In this document: positions 1 through 7,487 of the stretch, piece by piece
How positions within the stretch are numbered: position 1 is the first letter of the stretch
How the letters are laid out: every line of letters begins with the position of its first letter
Source: Planctomycetota bacterium
GTDB lineage: Bacteria > Planctomycetota > Phycisphaerae > WQYP01
Assembly: GCA_021799715.1 (NCBI GenBank)
Contig: JAJYZY010000070.1
Coordinates: 1 to 12,795 of the forward strand
Direction: 5' to 3'
Length of the DNA: 12,795 nucleotides
Notes under the pieces: generated by a model
What the model saw: the letters and a program-made list of their open reading frames with translations, nothing else
Database searches by the model: none
Told to the model about the DNA's origin: nothing
Position numbers and translations under genes: made by a program

Positions 1-2
1 AA

Positions 3-710
3 AACGCGGTGCACCGGCCAGATTTTAAGCCGCCACGAAGGAAAAAGCGGAAAATTTACTCGGCGGCTGAAAGACATTACTCGGACAGGCTCCTAGCGGG
101 CTTTACGGTTAATGAAGACGATATTGCCGCGATGGAAAAGCAGTTGCGGGAAACCGTGCAGCGCGGCGATGCAATCCTGTTTTCCGGAAGTCTGCCGACG
201 GGGCTGACAACCCAGCGTTTCGGTGATTTGCTGGACCTCGCGCTGACTTTGGGGGCAAAAGTGGCGGTGGACACAGCGGGGGCGGCGTTGACGGTTGCGT
301 TGGGCAAGCCTATCTGGATTGCCAAACCCAATGCGGAAGAATTAGCGCAAGCTTGGGGAATCGACCGGTTGGACTCTGTACCGCAAATTCAAGCCGCGGC
401 CCGGAAACGCCAGGAGAATGTAGAACATCTGGTGGTCAGCCGCGGTAAACTCGGTGCCGTACTGATTCATGGCGGCGCATGTTACAGCGGCCATGTGCCG
501 GACCAGTCTGGCGTGATTCGCACGGTGGCTTGTGGAGATCATTTATTGGCCGGGTTTGTGCATGGGTTGTGGCAGGGCCAATCGCCGACGGAGGCCTTGG
601 GAACCGGCTTGGCATTGGCGACCGCCCGGGCGGTTTCGGAGAATCTGGAAATTTTTGATTTCGAGACATATACCCGGCTCAAGCCGCAGGCAGTTGTGGA
701 GCGGGTGTAA
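3..710 (+). CDS. PfkB-family sugar-phosphate kinase, 1-phosphofructokinase-like (5' end outside window)
   Basis: Likely an ATP-dependent cytosolic kinase of a phosphorylated sugar, in the 1-phosphofructokinase / tagatose-6-phosphate kinase branch of the PfkB (ribokinase) family. The reading frame is open to the left edge; a GTG at base 9 is unlikely to be the start because the N-terminal part of the fold is missing. About 235 residues are present, against roughly 310 for the family. Visible family landmarks are SGSLPTGL, the DTAGAAL segment, IAKPNAEEL, LVVSRGKLGAVL, and the C-terminal GDHLLAGF followed by the usual helix (GLALATARA). The catalytic Asp of the anion-hole motif is kept, but the usual GAGD reads ACGD. 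A basic stretch (PPRRKKRK) lies near the left edge where homologues usually have a shorter loop. The substrate cannot be fixed from sequence. No functional link to the downstream operon is evident. Confidence 0.85.
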   Translation, partial: NAVHRPDFKPPRRKKRKIYSAAERHYSDRLLAGFTVNEDDIAAMEKQLRETVQRGDAILFSGSLPTGLTTQRFGDLLDLALTLGAKVAVDTAGAALTVALGKPIWIAKPNAEELAQAWGIDRLDSVPQIQAAARKRQENVEHLVVSRGKLGAVLIHGGACYSGHVPDQSGVIRTVACGDHLLAGFVHGLWQGQSPTEALGTGLALATARAVSENLEIFDFETYTRLKPQAVVERV

Positions 711-735
711 ATTATATGAACTATGTGGTAAACTC

Positions 736-747
736 CTGCGTATAATG
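736..747 (+). promoter_or_regulatory. Possible -10 element, first copy of CTGCRTATAATG
   Basis: CTGCGTATAATG contains a perfect TATAAT at 741-746, just after the kinase gene. No convincing -35 box lies 16-18 bases upstream. It matches a second element at 887-898 in 11 of 12 bases. It could drive a transcript leading into the ATPase operon, but this is weak evidence. Confidence 0.25.
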
Positions 748-886
748 GTGGCGTTGGCATTGTGCTTCAGCAGTTCATGGCCAAGAGCCGATAATATGTG
801 GAAGAAGGAAGCGGCAACTTGGCCAATATGTTGCGTGAGAGATATAAAGGGTGCAAGAAAAAGGGCGGATAATCGCCTGTTTTAAG

Positions 887-898
887 CTGCATATAATG
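887..898 (+). promoter_or_regulatory. Possible -10 element of the ATPase-SPFH operon promoter
   Basis: CTGCATATAATG contains a perfect TATAAT at 892-897, 54 bases before the GTG start of the ATPase gene. A start of transcription near 904 would give a leader of about 48 bases. The -35 region is poor (ATAATC at 17-base spacing), which would fit an activator-dependent or alternative-sigma promoter, or chance. The near-repeat of the element at 736-747 is the reason for noting it. Confidence 0.35.
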
Positions 899-951
899 CG
901 CAGCGAGCGTAAGATGACGGTATTGTTTTCTATGTTCTATTTGGTGAAATT

Positions 952-3057
952 GTGAGCCAGACAACCCCAACTCCAAGCGGCGCTTCGGTGCGGATTGGTG
1001 AAGTAGCGATCCCATTGCCGGAGCACGATCATTCACATTCCGGAAAAAACGATCAGTTTGATGGCATAGGCTGTGCGTGTGGCCATGATCATTCTCATGA
1101 TTCCAAGGGTCAGCCAACCGGCCATAGCCATTCTGGTGTGAGTTTACAGTTGCAATTGTCGGTTCTGGTGCCAACCACAGTGGCGCTATTGATTTTGGCC
1201 GGGATATTTTACCAGTTTCCCACGGAAGTGCCGGTGGCCCGGGCGTTGGGTTTGCTGGCGGCATTAATTTCCGGCGGCCCGATATTCTGGCAGGCGGCCA
1301 AGGGGTTGTCGCGCGGGCGCACCAATGTTAATGAACTGGTGGCTTTAAGCGTTATTGGTGCCATTGCCCTGGGTTGGCTTATTGAAGCCGGTCTGGTGGC
1401 ATTGCTGTTGCAGGTAGGTGCCCTGATTGAACAGGTCGCGACGGAAAGCGCCCGCAATGCGGTACTGGCGTTGCAAAATCTCGCCCCGGTTCATGCCCGT
1501 GTGCGGCGCGGCGATGCGGATTCCATTATTCCCGCGGAAGACCTTCGTGAAGGGGATATGCTGGTCATTGAACCGGGTGAACGCATCGCTGGTGATGCCA
1601 CGGTGGTAACCGGTTCCACCAGCGTGGATGAATCGATGGTAACGGGGGAATCCATTCCGGTGGACAAGACCGCCGGAGGAACGGTGCTGGCCGGTACAAT
1701 CAATCTTACCGGATCGGTGCAGGCGAAAGTTACGCGGGTGGGTGAACATTCGGCATTGGGGCAGACCATCGCGTTGGTGCGGCGGGCGCAGCAATATCAG
1801 CCGCAGGTCATTCGGGCTGCGGATCGGTTTTTCTCTTTTTATACGCCGTTGGTGCTGGTGCTATCGGTGGTGGCATTCTGGGTTTCCGGGCAACCGGGCC
1901 GCATGATCACCATGTGGGTGGTGGGGTGTCCGTGCGCCATGTTGCTGGCATCGCCGCTGGCCATTGTCGTGGCCCTGGCGCGGGCCAGTCGCAGCGGCAT
2001 TCAGATTAAGGCCGGGCCATTTGTGGAAGCATCGGTGAATTTGGATACGGTGGTATTTGATAAAACCGGTACGCTGACGACCGGCAAATTTATTGTCCAC
2101 AGCGTGCGGCCCGCCGAAGGCGTGGAAGAAAGCCGGTTGCTGGCCCTGGCGGCGGCGGTGGAAAATCGCAGCAGCCATCCTCTGGCCAAGACTATCTGTT
2201 CGTATGTGCGTGATCGTCGGGTGCCCTTTCATGAAGCGGCCGATGTAAAAATTCTGGAGGGACTGGGCGTTGAAGCGGAAGTGGATGGCCGGATGACGCG
2301 CGCCGGCTCGATCAAAATATTGCCGCCGGATTTAGCCGCCGGCGCAGGCAATGTGGAAGCCGCGGAATCGGAACTCCCGCTGGTGCCGGTGTATGTCATG
2401 TCCGAAGGCAAATTGATGGGTTCCATCTGCCTGACCGATGAAATCCGGCCGGAAGCCCGCCGCGCGATCAAGCATTTGCGGAATTTGGGCGTGAAGCGCA
2501 TTGTCATGATGACCGGCGACCGCCGGAAGACGGCGCAAATGGTGGGCCGGGCGGTGGGGTGCGATGATATATACGCGGAATTACTGCCGGCCCAGAAAGA
2601 AGAATTAATCCGGCAGTTGCAGCGCGGTGATCATGGTGTGGCGATGGTGGGTGAGGGCATTAATGATGCGCCGTCATTGGCGGCGGCGACGGTGGGCATT
2701 GCGCTGGGGCTGCGCGGCACGGATGCGGCCATTGAGGCGGCGGATGCGGTTCTCCTGAAGGATGATCTCACGCGCATACCGCTGTTGATTTATCTGGCCC
2801 GTCAGACGCGCGTCGCGATTTATCAGAACATCGGATATGCTCTATTCTTCGCCGTCTTCGCATTGGTGTGCGCGGCCTTCGGCTTGTTCGGTCCGGTGGT
2901 TGCGGCTTTAATTCACATGCTGGCGGTGGTGGTCATTGCGGTGAACTCCGTGCGGCTGGCCGGTGATGTCGGTGTGAATCGCAAGCCGTTGCCGATTGGC
3001 GTTCGAAAGAAAGCGGCACCGGAGCAAATATCCGCACCGGCGTTGTCCAGAGCATGA
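952..3057 (+). CDS. Heavy-metal-translocating P1B-type ATPase with His-rich N-terminus
   Basis: Inner-membrane pump that would use ATP to move a transition-metal ion out of the cytosol. The 701 residues show, in order: a His-rich N-terminus (eight His in residues 25-60, plus Cys41 and Cys43) instead of a CxxC HMA domain; membrane helices at about 70-160; the actuator TGES (231-234); the CPC metal site (326-328); the phosphorylated Asp370 in DKTGT; the His-Pro of the P1B nucleotide site (409-410); MTGD (520-523); and the hinge, reading GEGIND (567-572). The last helix pair has His655 where Zn/Cd pumps usually have Asp, and the TM7 Lys of Zn/Cd pumps is absent, so metal specificity is uncertain (Zn, Co or other). 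Start: GTG at 952, preceded by a weak GGTGA; no in-frame ATG occurs until residue 203, and a stop at 910 closes the frame upstream. First gene of the operon. Confidence 0.93.
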   Translation: MSQTTPTPSGASVRIGEVAIPLPEHDHSHSGKNDQFDGIGCACGHDHSHDSKGQPTGHSHSGVSLQLQLSVLVPTTVALLILAGIFYQFPTEVPVARALGLLAALISGGPIFWQAAKGLSRGRTNVNELVALSVIGAIALGWLIEAGLVALLLQVGALIEQVATESARNAVLALQNLAPVHARVRRGDADSIIPAEDLREGDMLVIEPGERIAGDATVVTGSTSVDESMVTGESIPVDKTAGGTVLAGTINLTGSVQAKVTRVGEHSALGQTIALVRRAQQYQPQVIRAADRFFSFYTPLVLVLSVVAFWVSGQPGRMITMWVVGCPCAMLLASPLAIVVALARASRSGIQIKAGPFVEASVNLDTVVFDKTGTLTTGKFIVHSVRPAEGVEESRLLALAAAVENRSSHPLAKTICSYVRDRRVPFHEAADVKILEGLGVEAEVDGRMTRAGSIKILPPDLAAGAGNVEAAESELPLVPVYVMSEGKLMGSICLTDEIRPEARRAIKHLRNLGVKRIVMMTGDRRKTAQMVGRAVGCDDIYAELLPAQKEELIRQLQRGDHGVAMVGEGINDAPSLAAATVGIALGLRGTDAAIEAADAVLLKDDLTRIPLLIYLARQTRVAIYQNIGYALFFAVFALVCAAFGLFGPVVAALIHMLAVVVIAVNSVRLAGDVGVNRKPLPIGVRKKAAPEQISAPALSRA

Positions 3058-3074
3058 ATGTGTTGTTTTACCAG

Positions 3075-3105
3075 GCAAACTTTCCGCGGGAAGTTACCGG
3101 TTTGC
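3075..3105 (+). other. Inverted repeat between the ATPase and the first SPFH gene
   Basis: An 18-base near-palindrome, AACTTTCCGCGGGAAGTT (3078-3095), pairs over seven positions with one G-U around a CGCG loop. It is overlapped by GCAAAC (3075-3080), which can alternatively pair with GTTTGC (3100-3105). A second possible stem, GCCGC (3114-3118) with GCGGC (3136-3140), follows it. There is no T-run, so it is not a canonical terminator. It could be an operator, an RNA-processing site or a translational control element. Confidence 0.4.
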
Positions 3106-3158
3106 GGGGAAGCGCCGCAATCTGTCAGGGTATCAGCGGCTTGTAAGGAAATTCAGGC

Positions 3159-5237
3159 GTGAAGCGATCAATCACGGTAGCATTTTGGGTTTTAATGGGC
3201 TTGCTGCTGGTTACAGCGGCTCTGGCCATTGCCACATTCAAATATGGAGCGGTCTGCTTCTGGGCGGCGATGTTCGCGGCTCTGGGGCAGACGGTCCTGG
3301 CGTTTCTGGCGTGGTGGGGATTGCGCCTGGCGAGGCAACAGGCGGCTCTGGTTGATGAGGCCGAAGCGGAAGCAAATGTAAAATTCACCCCCGTTGCGCC
3401 GCTGGGCGCGTTTCACATGAGCTATTCGGATGAAACCGGCGCTGCCGCCGCAACCGCCGCCCCGGCTCCGGTGGCCCCGGAAGATATTACAACGCTGGAC
3501 ACGGGCTTTCAGCGCGTAATCGTGGGTTTAACATCGTTGGGCTTTCTGGTGCTGGCGGGGATCATCGCGTTTCTGGTCTACCGCGATTTTGCCGCGGTTT
3601 CGCCGGGACATCCCATTGTCATTTCTCCCGTGCCGATTGATCCCGGTGCCGTTGTGGCGGCGGGCACCGCGTTGTTGATATACATCCTGCTGGTTCCATT
3701 TTCCCGTCCCCGGCCGGACACGGAAGGGCTTGTTGATGCCTCCAACAGCATTGTGATTCTGGGTATTCCCGGAGCGGTGGTGCTGCTGGCGGCTGTGATT
3801 GCCGTGTGGGCCAAGGTGGACTATGCCAGTCAGGCCGCGGCGATTTTTATCGGCGCGGTGCTGATATTGCAGGCGTTTGAACTGGGCATTAATTCCATCC
3901 GCAGTCACGGCGGAATTGTGGAATTGGATCAGGCGGGCGTGGACTTGCAGCAGTTGCCGCTGGTGCCAATGCTTTCCAGCGGATGGATCGTGGGCATCAA
4001 AGTGCTGGTCGCCGAAAGCATTGGCATGGCCAGCAGCGGCACAACGGTCGTGGCGATTTTCTCGCGGCTGATTCCGCGCATTTTGATCGCAGGTTTTCTA
4101 TTTGTGGTGTTGTTAAGCACGCTGCATGTGGTGCCAACCGGTGACGTGGGCATACGCGAGCATCTGGGAGTAACGACGAAAGCGGATCTGATGCATCCGT
4201 TGCAGCCGGGGTTGCATATCATGTGGCCCTGGCCGATAGATCAATTGCAATACGAACCAACCGATAAGGTCAACGTGGTGGTGGTTGGGTCGGAAGAGCG
4301 TGCTAAAAACATTCTCGGCAACAATGCGTTTTCCTTCTGGAGCCAGCATATATCCATTCCGGATCAGGAGTTCTTGACCGGTGATGTCAATCCGGACGGC
4401 AGCCCGGCGTCGCAATTGCTGGATGGTTTTGTGGCGGCGTGGTGGCGGGTAAAGAATCCCGGGGAATTTTTCAACAATGTATCAACCAGCAATATCATTG
4501 AAGTAGGCGGCCTGACCGGCGCGGGTTCCACGTTGCATTTGCGCCGGATGGATACCGCCCTGGTGCATCAGGTTCTTTTGTACGCCATCACGCGGGTCTT
4601 TGCGGAAAACACCCTCAAAGGAATTATGGAAACGCAGGTCGGGCCGGTATCGGAACGCATCAAGCAGGATATGCAGAATGTTCTGGATCAGATGAAGTCG
4701 GGTATTGTGATATTAAGCGTGGAAATCAAGGACATCCACCCGCCAAAGGGGCAGACGCAAAATACGGCGCAAGGTCGAATTTTAGGCCCCGCGGAAGCAT
4801 TTGAGAATGTTGTTGCTTCGCGGGAAGTTCAGCAGCAATTAATTGACGCGGCGGATACGGAAGCATATGCGGATGTCGCCCAGGCGGAGGGTTACGCCAA
4901 GGGAAAGTTGCTGGCTGCCGACGGTTATGCCACCAAGGTGGTCAATATTGAACAGGGGCGGGCCAAAGCATTGACAGTTCAATCGCGGGCATTTGCCAAA
5001 GCAGCGCCCGCGGCCATGTCCTGGGCGTTTTATCAGGCATTGAACAAAATGTTCGGCCGGGTTAACAAAGTGGTGCTTGGGCCGAATGTCACGCCACCGG
5101 AAATCTGGCAGATTGGCCATCGGGAAAGCGGCTCGATGATGATTCCGCCGCCGGCTGGGCCGCCGGGCGGCATGGGAACACCGACCGGACCGGGAGGCCC
5201 CAATACGCCGGGAAGTGAAGCGGGGGCACCGCAGTAA
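3159..5237 (+). CDS. Large SPFH/band 7 protein, HflK-like, with polytopic N-terminal half
   Basis: Membrane scaffold protein of the SPFH (stomatin/prohibitin/flotillin/HflK-C) superfamily. It has 692 residues, well beyond the roughly 420 of E. coli HflK. The N-terminal 325 residues hold hydrophobic stretches at about 8-27, 31-56, 120-141, 163-181, 197-218, 225-245 and 304-325, with a weaker one at 275-300. The SPFH domain starts after the last of these: VPTGDVGIREHLG (325-337), PGLHIMWPWPI (350-360) and FLTGDVN (405-411) parallel HflK. The HflK-type segment VVASREVQQQLIDAAD (551-566) leads into an Ala-rich coiled coil to about 615. The tail (661-692) is rich in Pro and Gly. Start: GTG at 3159 with AAGGA at 3145-3149; the next ATG (residue 13) would cut the first helix. 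The role of the multi-helix part is unknown. No protease gene such as ftsH is in the window. Confidence 0.88.
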   Translation: MKRSITVAFWVLMGLLLVTAALAIATFKYGAVCFWAAMFAALGQTVLAFLAWWGLRLARQQAALVDEAEAEANVKFTPVAPLGAFHMSYSDETGAAAATAAPAPVAPEDITTLDTGFQRVIVGLTSLGFLVLAGIIAFLVYRDFAAVSPGHPIVISPVPIDPGAVVAAGTALLIYILLVPFSRPRPDTEGLVDASNSIVILGIPGAVVLLAAVIAVWAKVDYASQAAAIFIGAVLILQAFELGINSIRSHGGIVELDQAGVDLQQLPLVPMLSSGWIVGIKVLVAESIGMASSGTTVVAIFSRLIPRILIAGFLFVVLLSTLHVVPTGDVGIREHLGVTTKADLMHPLQPGLHIMWPWPIDQLQYEPTDKVNVVVVGSEERAKNILGNNAFSFWSQHISIPDQEFLTGDVNPDGSPASQLLDGFVAAWWRVKNPGEFFNNVSTSNIIEVGGLTGAGSTLHLRRMDTALVHQVLLYAITRVFAENTLKGIMETQVGPVSERIKQDMQNVLDQMKSGIVILSVEIKDIHPPKGQTQNTAQGRILGPAEAFENVVASREVQQQLIDAADTEAYADVAQAEGYAKGKLLAADGYATKVVNIEQGRAKALTVQSRAFAKAAPAAMSWAFYQALNKMFGRVNKVVLGPNVTPPEIWQIGHRESGSMMIPPPAGPPGGMGTPTGPGGPNTPGSEAGAPQ

Positions 5238-5246
5238 GTTTGGCTT

Positions 5247-5266
5247 GGCCGATGAAAGTTTCGGCT
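5247..5266 (+). other. Intercistronic hairpin before the hflC-like gene
   Basis: GCCGA (5248-5252) pairs with TCGGC (5261-5265) around an eight-base loop, extended by a possible G-U pair. It is followed by TTGAAAAAAA rather than a T-run, so it is not a terminator on the plus strand. The stem is short enough to occur by chance. Confidence 0.25.
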
Positions 5267-5314
5267 TGAAAAAAACAGGGATTGTTAATAACGGAAAGTC
5301 CTAAAGGAAGTATC

Positions 5315-6259
5315 ATGCGTAAGTTAGCCATTGGAACCATCGTCGCGGTTGTGCTGGTTGTGCTGTTTTGTGAATTGTGCACGGTTGTGGCCAAGCCGTA
5401 TCAGAAGATATTGCTGGATCGGTTCGGCAAAATCATCTCGCACCCGACGCGTATTTGCTACAACTGGTTTTTATGCTATCCGACGGATCGCGTGATCCGC
5501 CTGGATATGCGCCTGCACTTGTATCAAAGCGACAACCGCGAAGTCAGCACCAGCGCCGGCGAGCCGATCAGCATTCGCACTTTTGCGCTCTGGAAAATCA
5601 TTGATCCGGTACTGTATGTGGATCGTTTGCCCGGCGGAACGCCGGCGGTGCAGCGGTATTTGGATAATAAAATCCAAAGCGCGGTACTCAAGCAGATGGG
5701 ACACTACACGCTTGATGAAATGTTTAATGTTGATGTCAAAAAATTGAAAATGCAGCAGGCGGAAGAAAACATTCAACAAAAAGTGAATTTGGGCATGCAA
5801 TCTTTGGGCATTGATGTGGTAAAAGTTGGCTTTGCCCGTATGACGTTTCCGCCGGATGTCGCCGCCCGCGTGTATCAGCGCATGACGGCGGAGCGCAATA
5901 AAATTGCCAGCGAATACATTAATCAGGGCGAAAAGCAGGCCCAGATCACCATCGCGCAGGGGCGCGAACAGGCGACGGAAATTCGCAGTGCGGCCAGCAA
6001 GCAGGCGGCGATCATCCGCGGACAGGCGGACGCCAGCGCGTATGCGATTCTGAATTCCGTGCAGGAAACGCCGCAGGCCCGGCAGTTCTACCGCTTCTGG
6101 AAATCACTGCAGTTGTTCCAGAATTCCATGGGTAATACCACGTATTGGGTGCTTACGCCGAATAATCCGGTAACCGAGCCGCTCTTTACGCAGTTGCAGA
6201 TGGTGGAAAGCCATCGTGCCAAAACCCCAACCAAGACGGATCCGCCGGCGGCAAAATAA
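5315..6259 (+). CDS. hflC: HflC-like SPFH/band 7 membrane protein
   Basis: Probable partner of the HflK-like proteins in an inner-membrane SPFH assembly; in E. coli HflK and HflC form a complex that modulates the FtsH protease. The 314 residues compare with 334 in E. coli HflC. An N-terminal membrane anchor (5-25) is followed by the SPFH domain (about 28-185) with LLDRFGKI, the GEPISIRTFALWKI strand, and the HflC-typical GIDVVKVGFARMTFPPDVAARVYQRM segment (165-190, cited in part). A coiled coil (about 190-245) carries AERNKIA, the EGE-like GEKQAQ, and IRGQADASAYAI. The closing FYRFWKSLQLF (258-268) is also HflC-like. Four Cys (19, 22, 48, 54) lie near the membrane face, which is unusual. Start: ATG at 5315 with AAGGAAG at 5304-5310; the frame also has a TTG at 5282, lacking a good ribosome site. 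Confidence 0.9.
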   Translation: MRKLAIGTIVAVVLVVLFCELCTVVAKPYQKILLDRFGKIISHPTRICYNWFLCYPTDRVIRLDMRLHLYQSDNREVSTSAGEPISIRTFALWKIIDPVLYVDRLPGGTPAVQRYLDNKIQSAVLKQMGHYTLDEMFNVDVKKLKMQQAEENIQQKVNLGMQSLGIDVVKVGFARMTFPPDVAARVYQRMTAERNKIASEYINQGEKQAQITIAQGREQATEIRSAASKQAAIIRGQADASAYAILNSVQETPQARQFYRFWKSLQLFQNSMGNTTYWVLTPNNPVTEPLFTQLQMVESHRAKTPTKTDPPAAK

Positions 6260-6261
6260 GA

Positions 6262-6279
6262 CCGTGTAATTGATCACGG
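6262..6279 (+). other. Intercistronic hairpin before the hflK-like gene
   Basis: CCGTG (6262-6266) pairs with CACGG (6275-6279) around an eight-base loop. No T-run follows. It is a weak candidate on its own and is noted because most gaps in this operon hold such an element. Confidence 0.2.
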
Positions 6280-6318
6280 GCGGTAGTTTAAGTAAAGCAG
6301 GTTCTCAGGAATAATCCG

Positions 6319-7470
6319 ATGACCCAGGTTGATAATCATAACGAATCCCATACGCATGACCATGATCATCCCCACGATCATGAATTGCCGATCTTACCGT
6401 CCGAAGCGCCGGTAAACCGCTGGCTGACACCGCAATTTGTGCTGATTTATTTTGTGGTGGGCGTGATTATTGTCTGGATCCTCAGCGGATTCTATCAGGT
6501 GGGCGTGGGCGAGGTGGCGGTGGTGGAGCGGCTGGGACAGTATGAAATGCTCCCCGGCGGCAAGCATGCGCTGCTGATGGAAGCGGGTTTGCATTATCAT
6601 ATTCCGTGGCCCATTGACACCGTTCATATTGTTCCGCTGGAACGGGAACACCTGCTGGAAGTGAACAATTTTAATTCCTCACCGGCAGCGTATGCGAACC
6701 TGGAAAAGGCGTATCTGCGGCGCGGTTACAGCAAGCGCGTGCTCAATGCAATCTTTAATCCGTATCTGATTACCGGTGACAAAAATATTCTCCATGCCCG
6801 CGTCGCGGTTCAATATCAGATCGCACACCCGTTGCAATACATTCTCGCCGTCTATCAGCCCCCCGGTGGATTGCCCAACCAGGCGTGGGACAAAGTCATG
6901 AGCCTGCTGACAGATCGTGAATTGATTCATAAGCTTGCTTACGCCACGGTGGATGAGGCGTTATACAACGGCAAAACCCAGGTGGAGCAGGAACTTTATG
7001 ATCCGGTAAAACCCAACTCCGGCCTGCAGCGGCTGGTTGGCAAGCTCAAACTCGGAGCACAAATTGAACGTGTGGAATTGAAATACATTCATTGGCCCAG
7101 TGCGGTAAACGCCGCCTTTTCGGCTGTTCTCAACGCCCGGCAACAGAAGAATCAGGATCATCAGGATGCCAAGAAACAGTATAATCAACTTGTGATTCTG
7201 GCCAACGCGCAGGCCCAGACCATATTGAACACGGCCCAGGCAAAAGCCGCCAGCACCGTTGATGAAGCGCAGGGTGAGGCCAACGCGTTCAGCCAGGTAT
7301 TTCAGCAGTATCAGCAAAATCCGCGGGTTATTACCCTTAAGCTGTTAAATGACACGTTAAGCAGCGTGATGAACAATGTGGGGCGGGTATTTTTTGTGCA
7401 GCCGCACCAGCAGATTATACTGTCAATGCCGCCGCCGCCGAAAAAGGTTAATATTCAGTCAACACAGTAA
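6319..7470 (+). CDS. hflK: HflK-like SPFH/band 7 protein with His-rich N-terminus
   Basis: Third SPFH protein of the operon, 383 residues, probably assembling with the HflC-like and large SPFH proteins in the inner membrane. Residues 7-21 contain seven His alternating mostly with Asp (HTHDHDHPHDHE core), placed in the predicted cytosolic tail ahead of the single membrane helix (about 40-58). The SPFH domain follows: VGVGEVAVVERLG (61-73), AGLHYHIPWPID (89-100), and the HflK hallmark LITGDKNIL (150-158). WPSAVNAAFSAVLNARQQ (259-276) leads into a long Gln/Ala-rich coiled coil (to about 335). The C-terminus holds PPPP. Start: ATG at 6319 with AGGAA at 6307-6311. The His-rich tail recalls the one on the ATPase and suggests metal binding or sensing, which is inference. 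Confidence 0.9.
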   Translation: MTQVDNHNESHTHDHDHPHDHELPILPSEAPVNRWLTPQFVLIYFVVGVIIVWILSGFYQVGVGEVAVVERLGQYEMLPGGKHALLMEAGLHYHIPWPIDTVHIVPLEREHLLEVNNFNSSPAAYANLEKAYLRRGYSKRVLNAIFNPYLITGDKNILHARVAVQYQIAHPLQYILAVYQPPGGLPNQAWDKVMSLLTDRELIHKLAYATVDEALYNGKTQVEQELYDPVKPNSGLQRLVGKLKLGAQIERVELKYIHWPSAVNAAFSAVLNARQQKNQDHQDAKKQYNQLVILANAQAQTILNTAQAKAASTVDEAQGEANAFSQVFQQYQQNPRVITLKLLNDTLSSVMNNVGRVFFVQPHQQIILSMPPPPKKVNIQSTQ

Positions 7471-7487
7471 ATTCGTGGAAACTTGTT

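Noticed and set aside
532..885. Plus-strand open frame overlapping the kinase 3' end and running into the gap, with a short possible product from ATG 745
   Set aside because: Most of it overlaps the kinase in another frame; the 46-residue tail has no ribosome site or recognisable motif.
861..885. Possible terminator GGGCG/CGCCT stem followed by TTTT upstream of the ATPase gene
   Set aside because: The stem is five pairs with one G-U and the T-run is only four bases; too weak to call.
5282..5314. TTG start for the HflC-like protein
   Set aside because: ATG 5315 has a strong AAGGAAG site and places the membrane anchor at the N-terminus, as in HflC.
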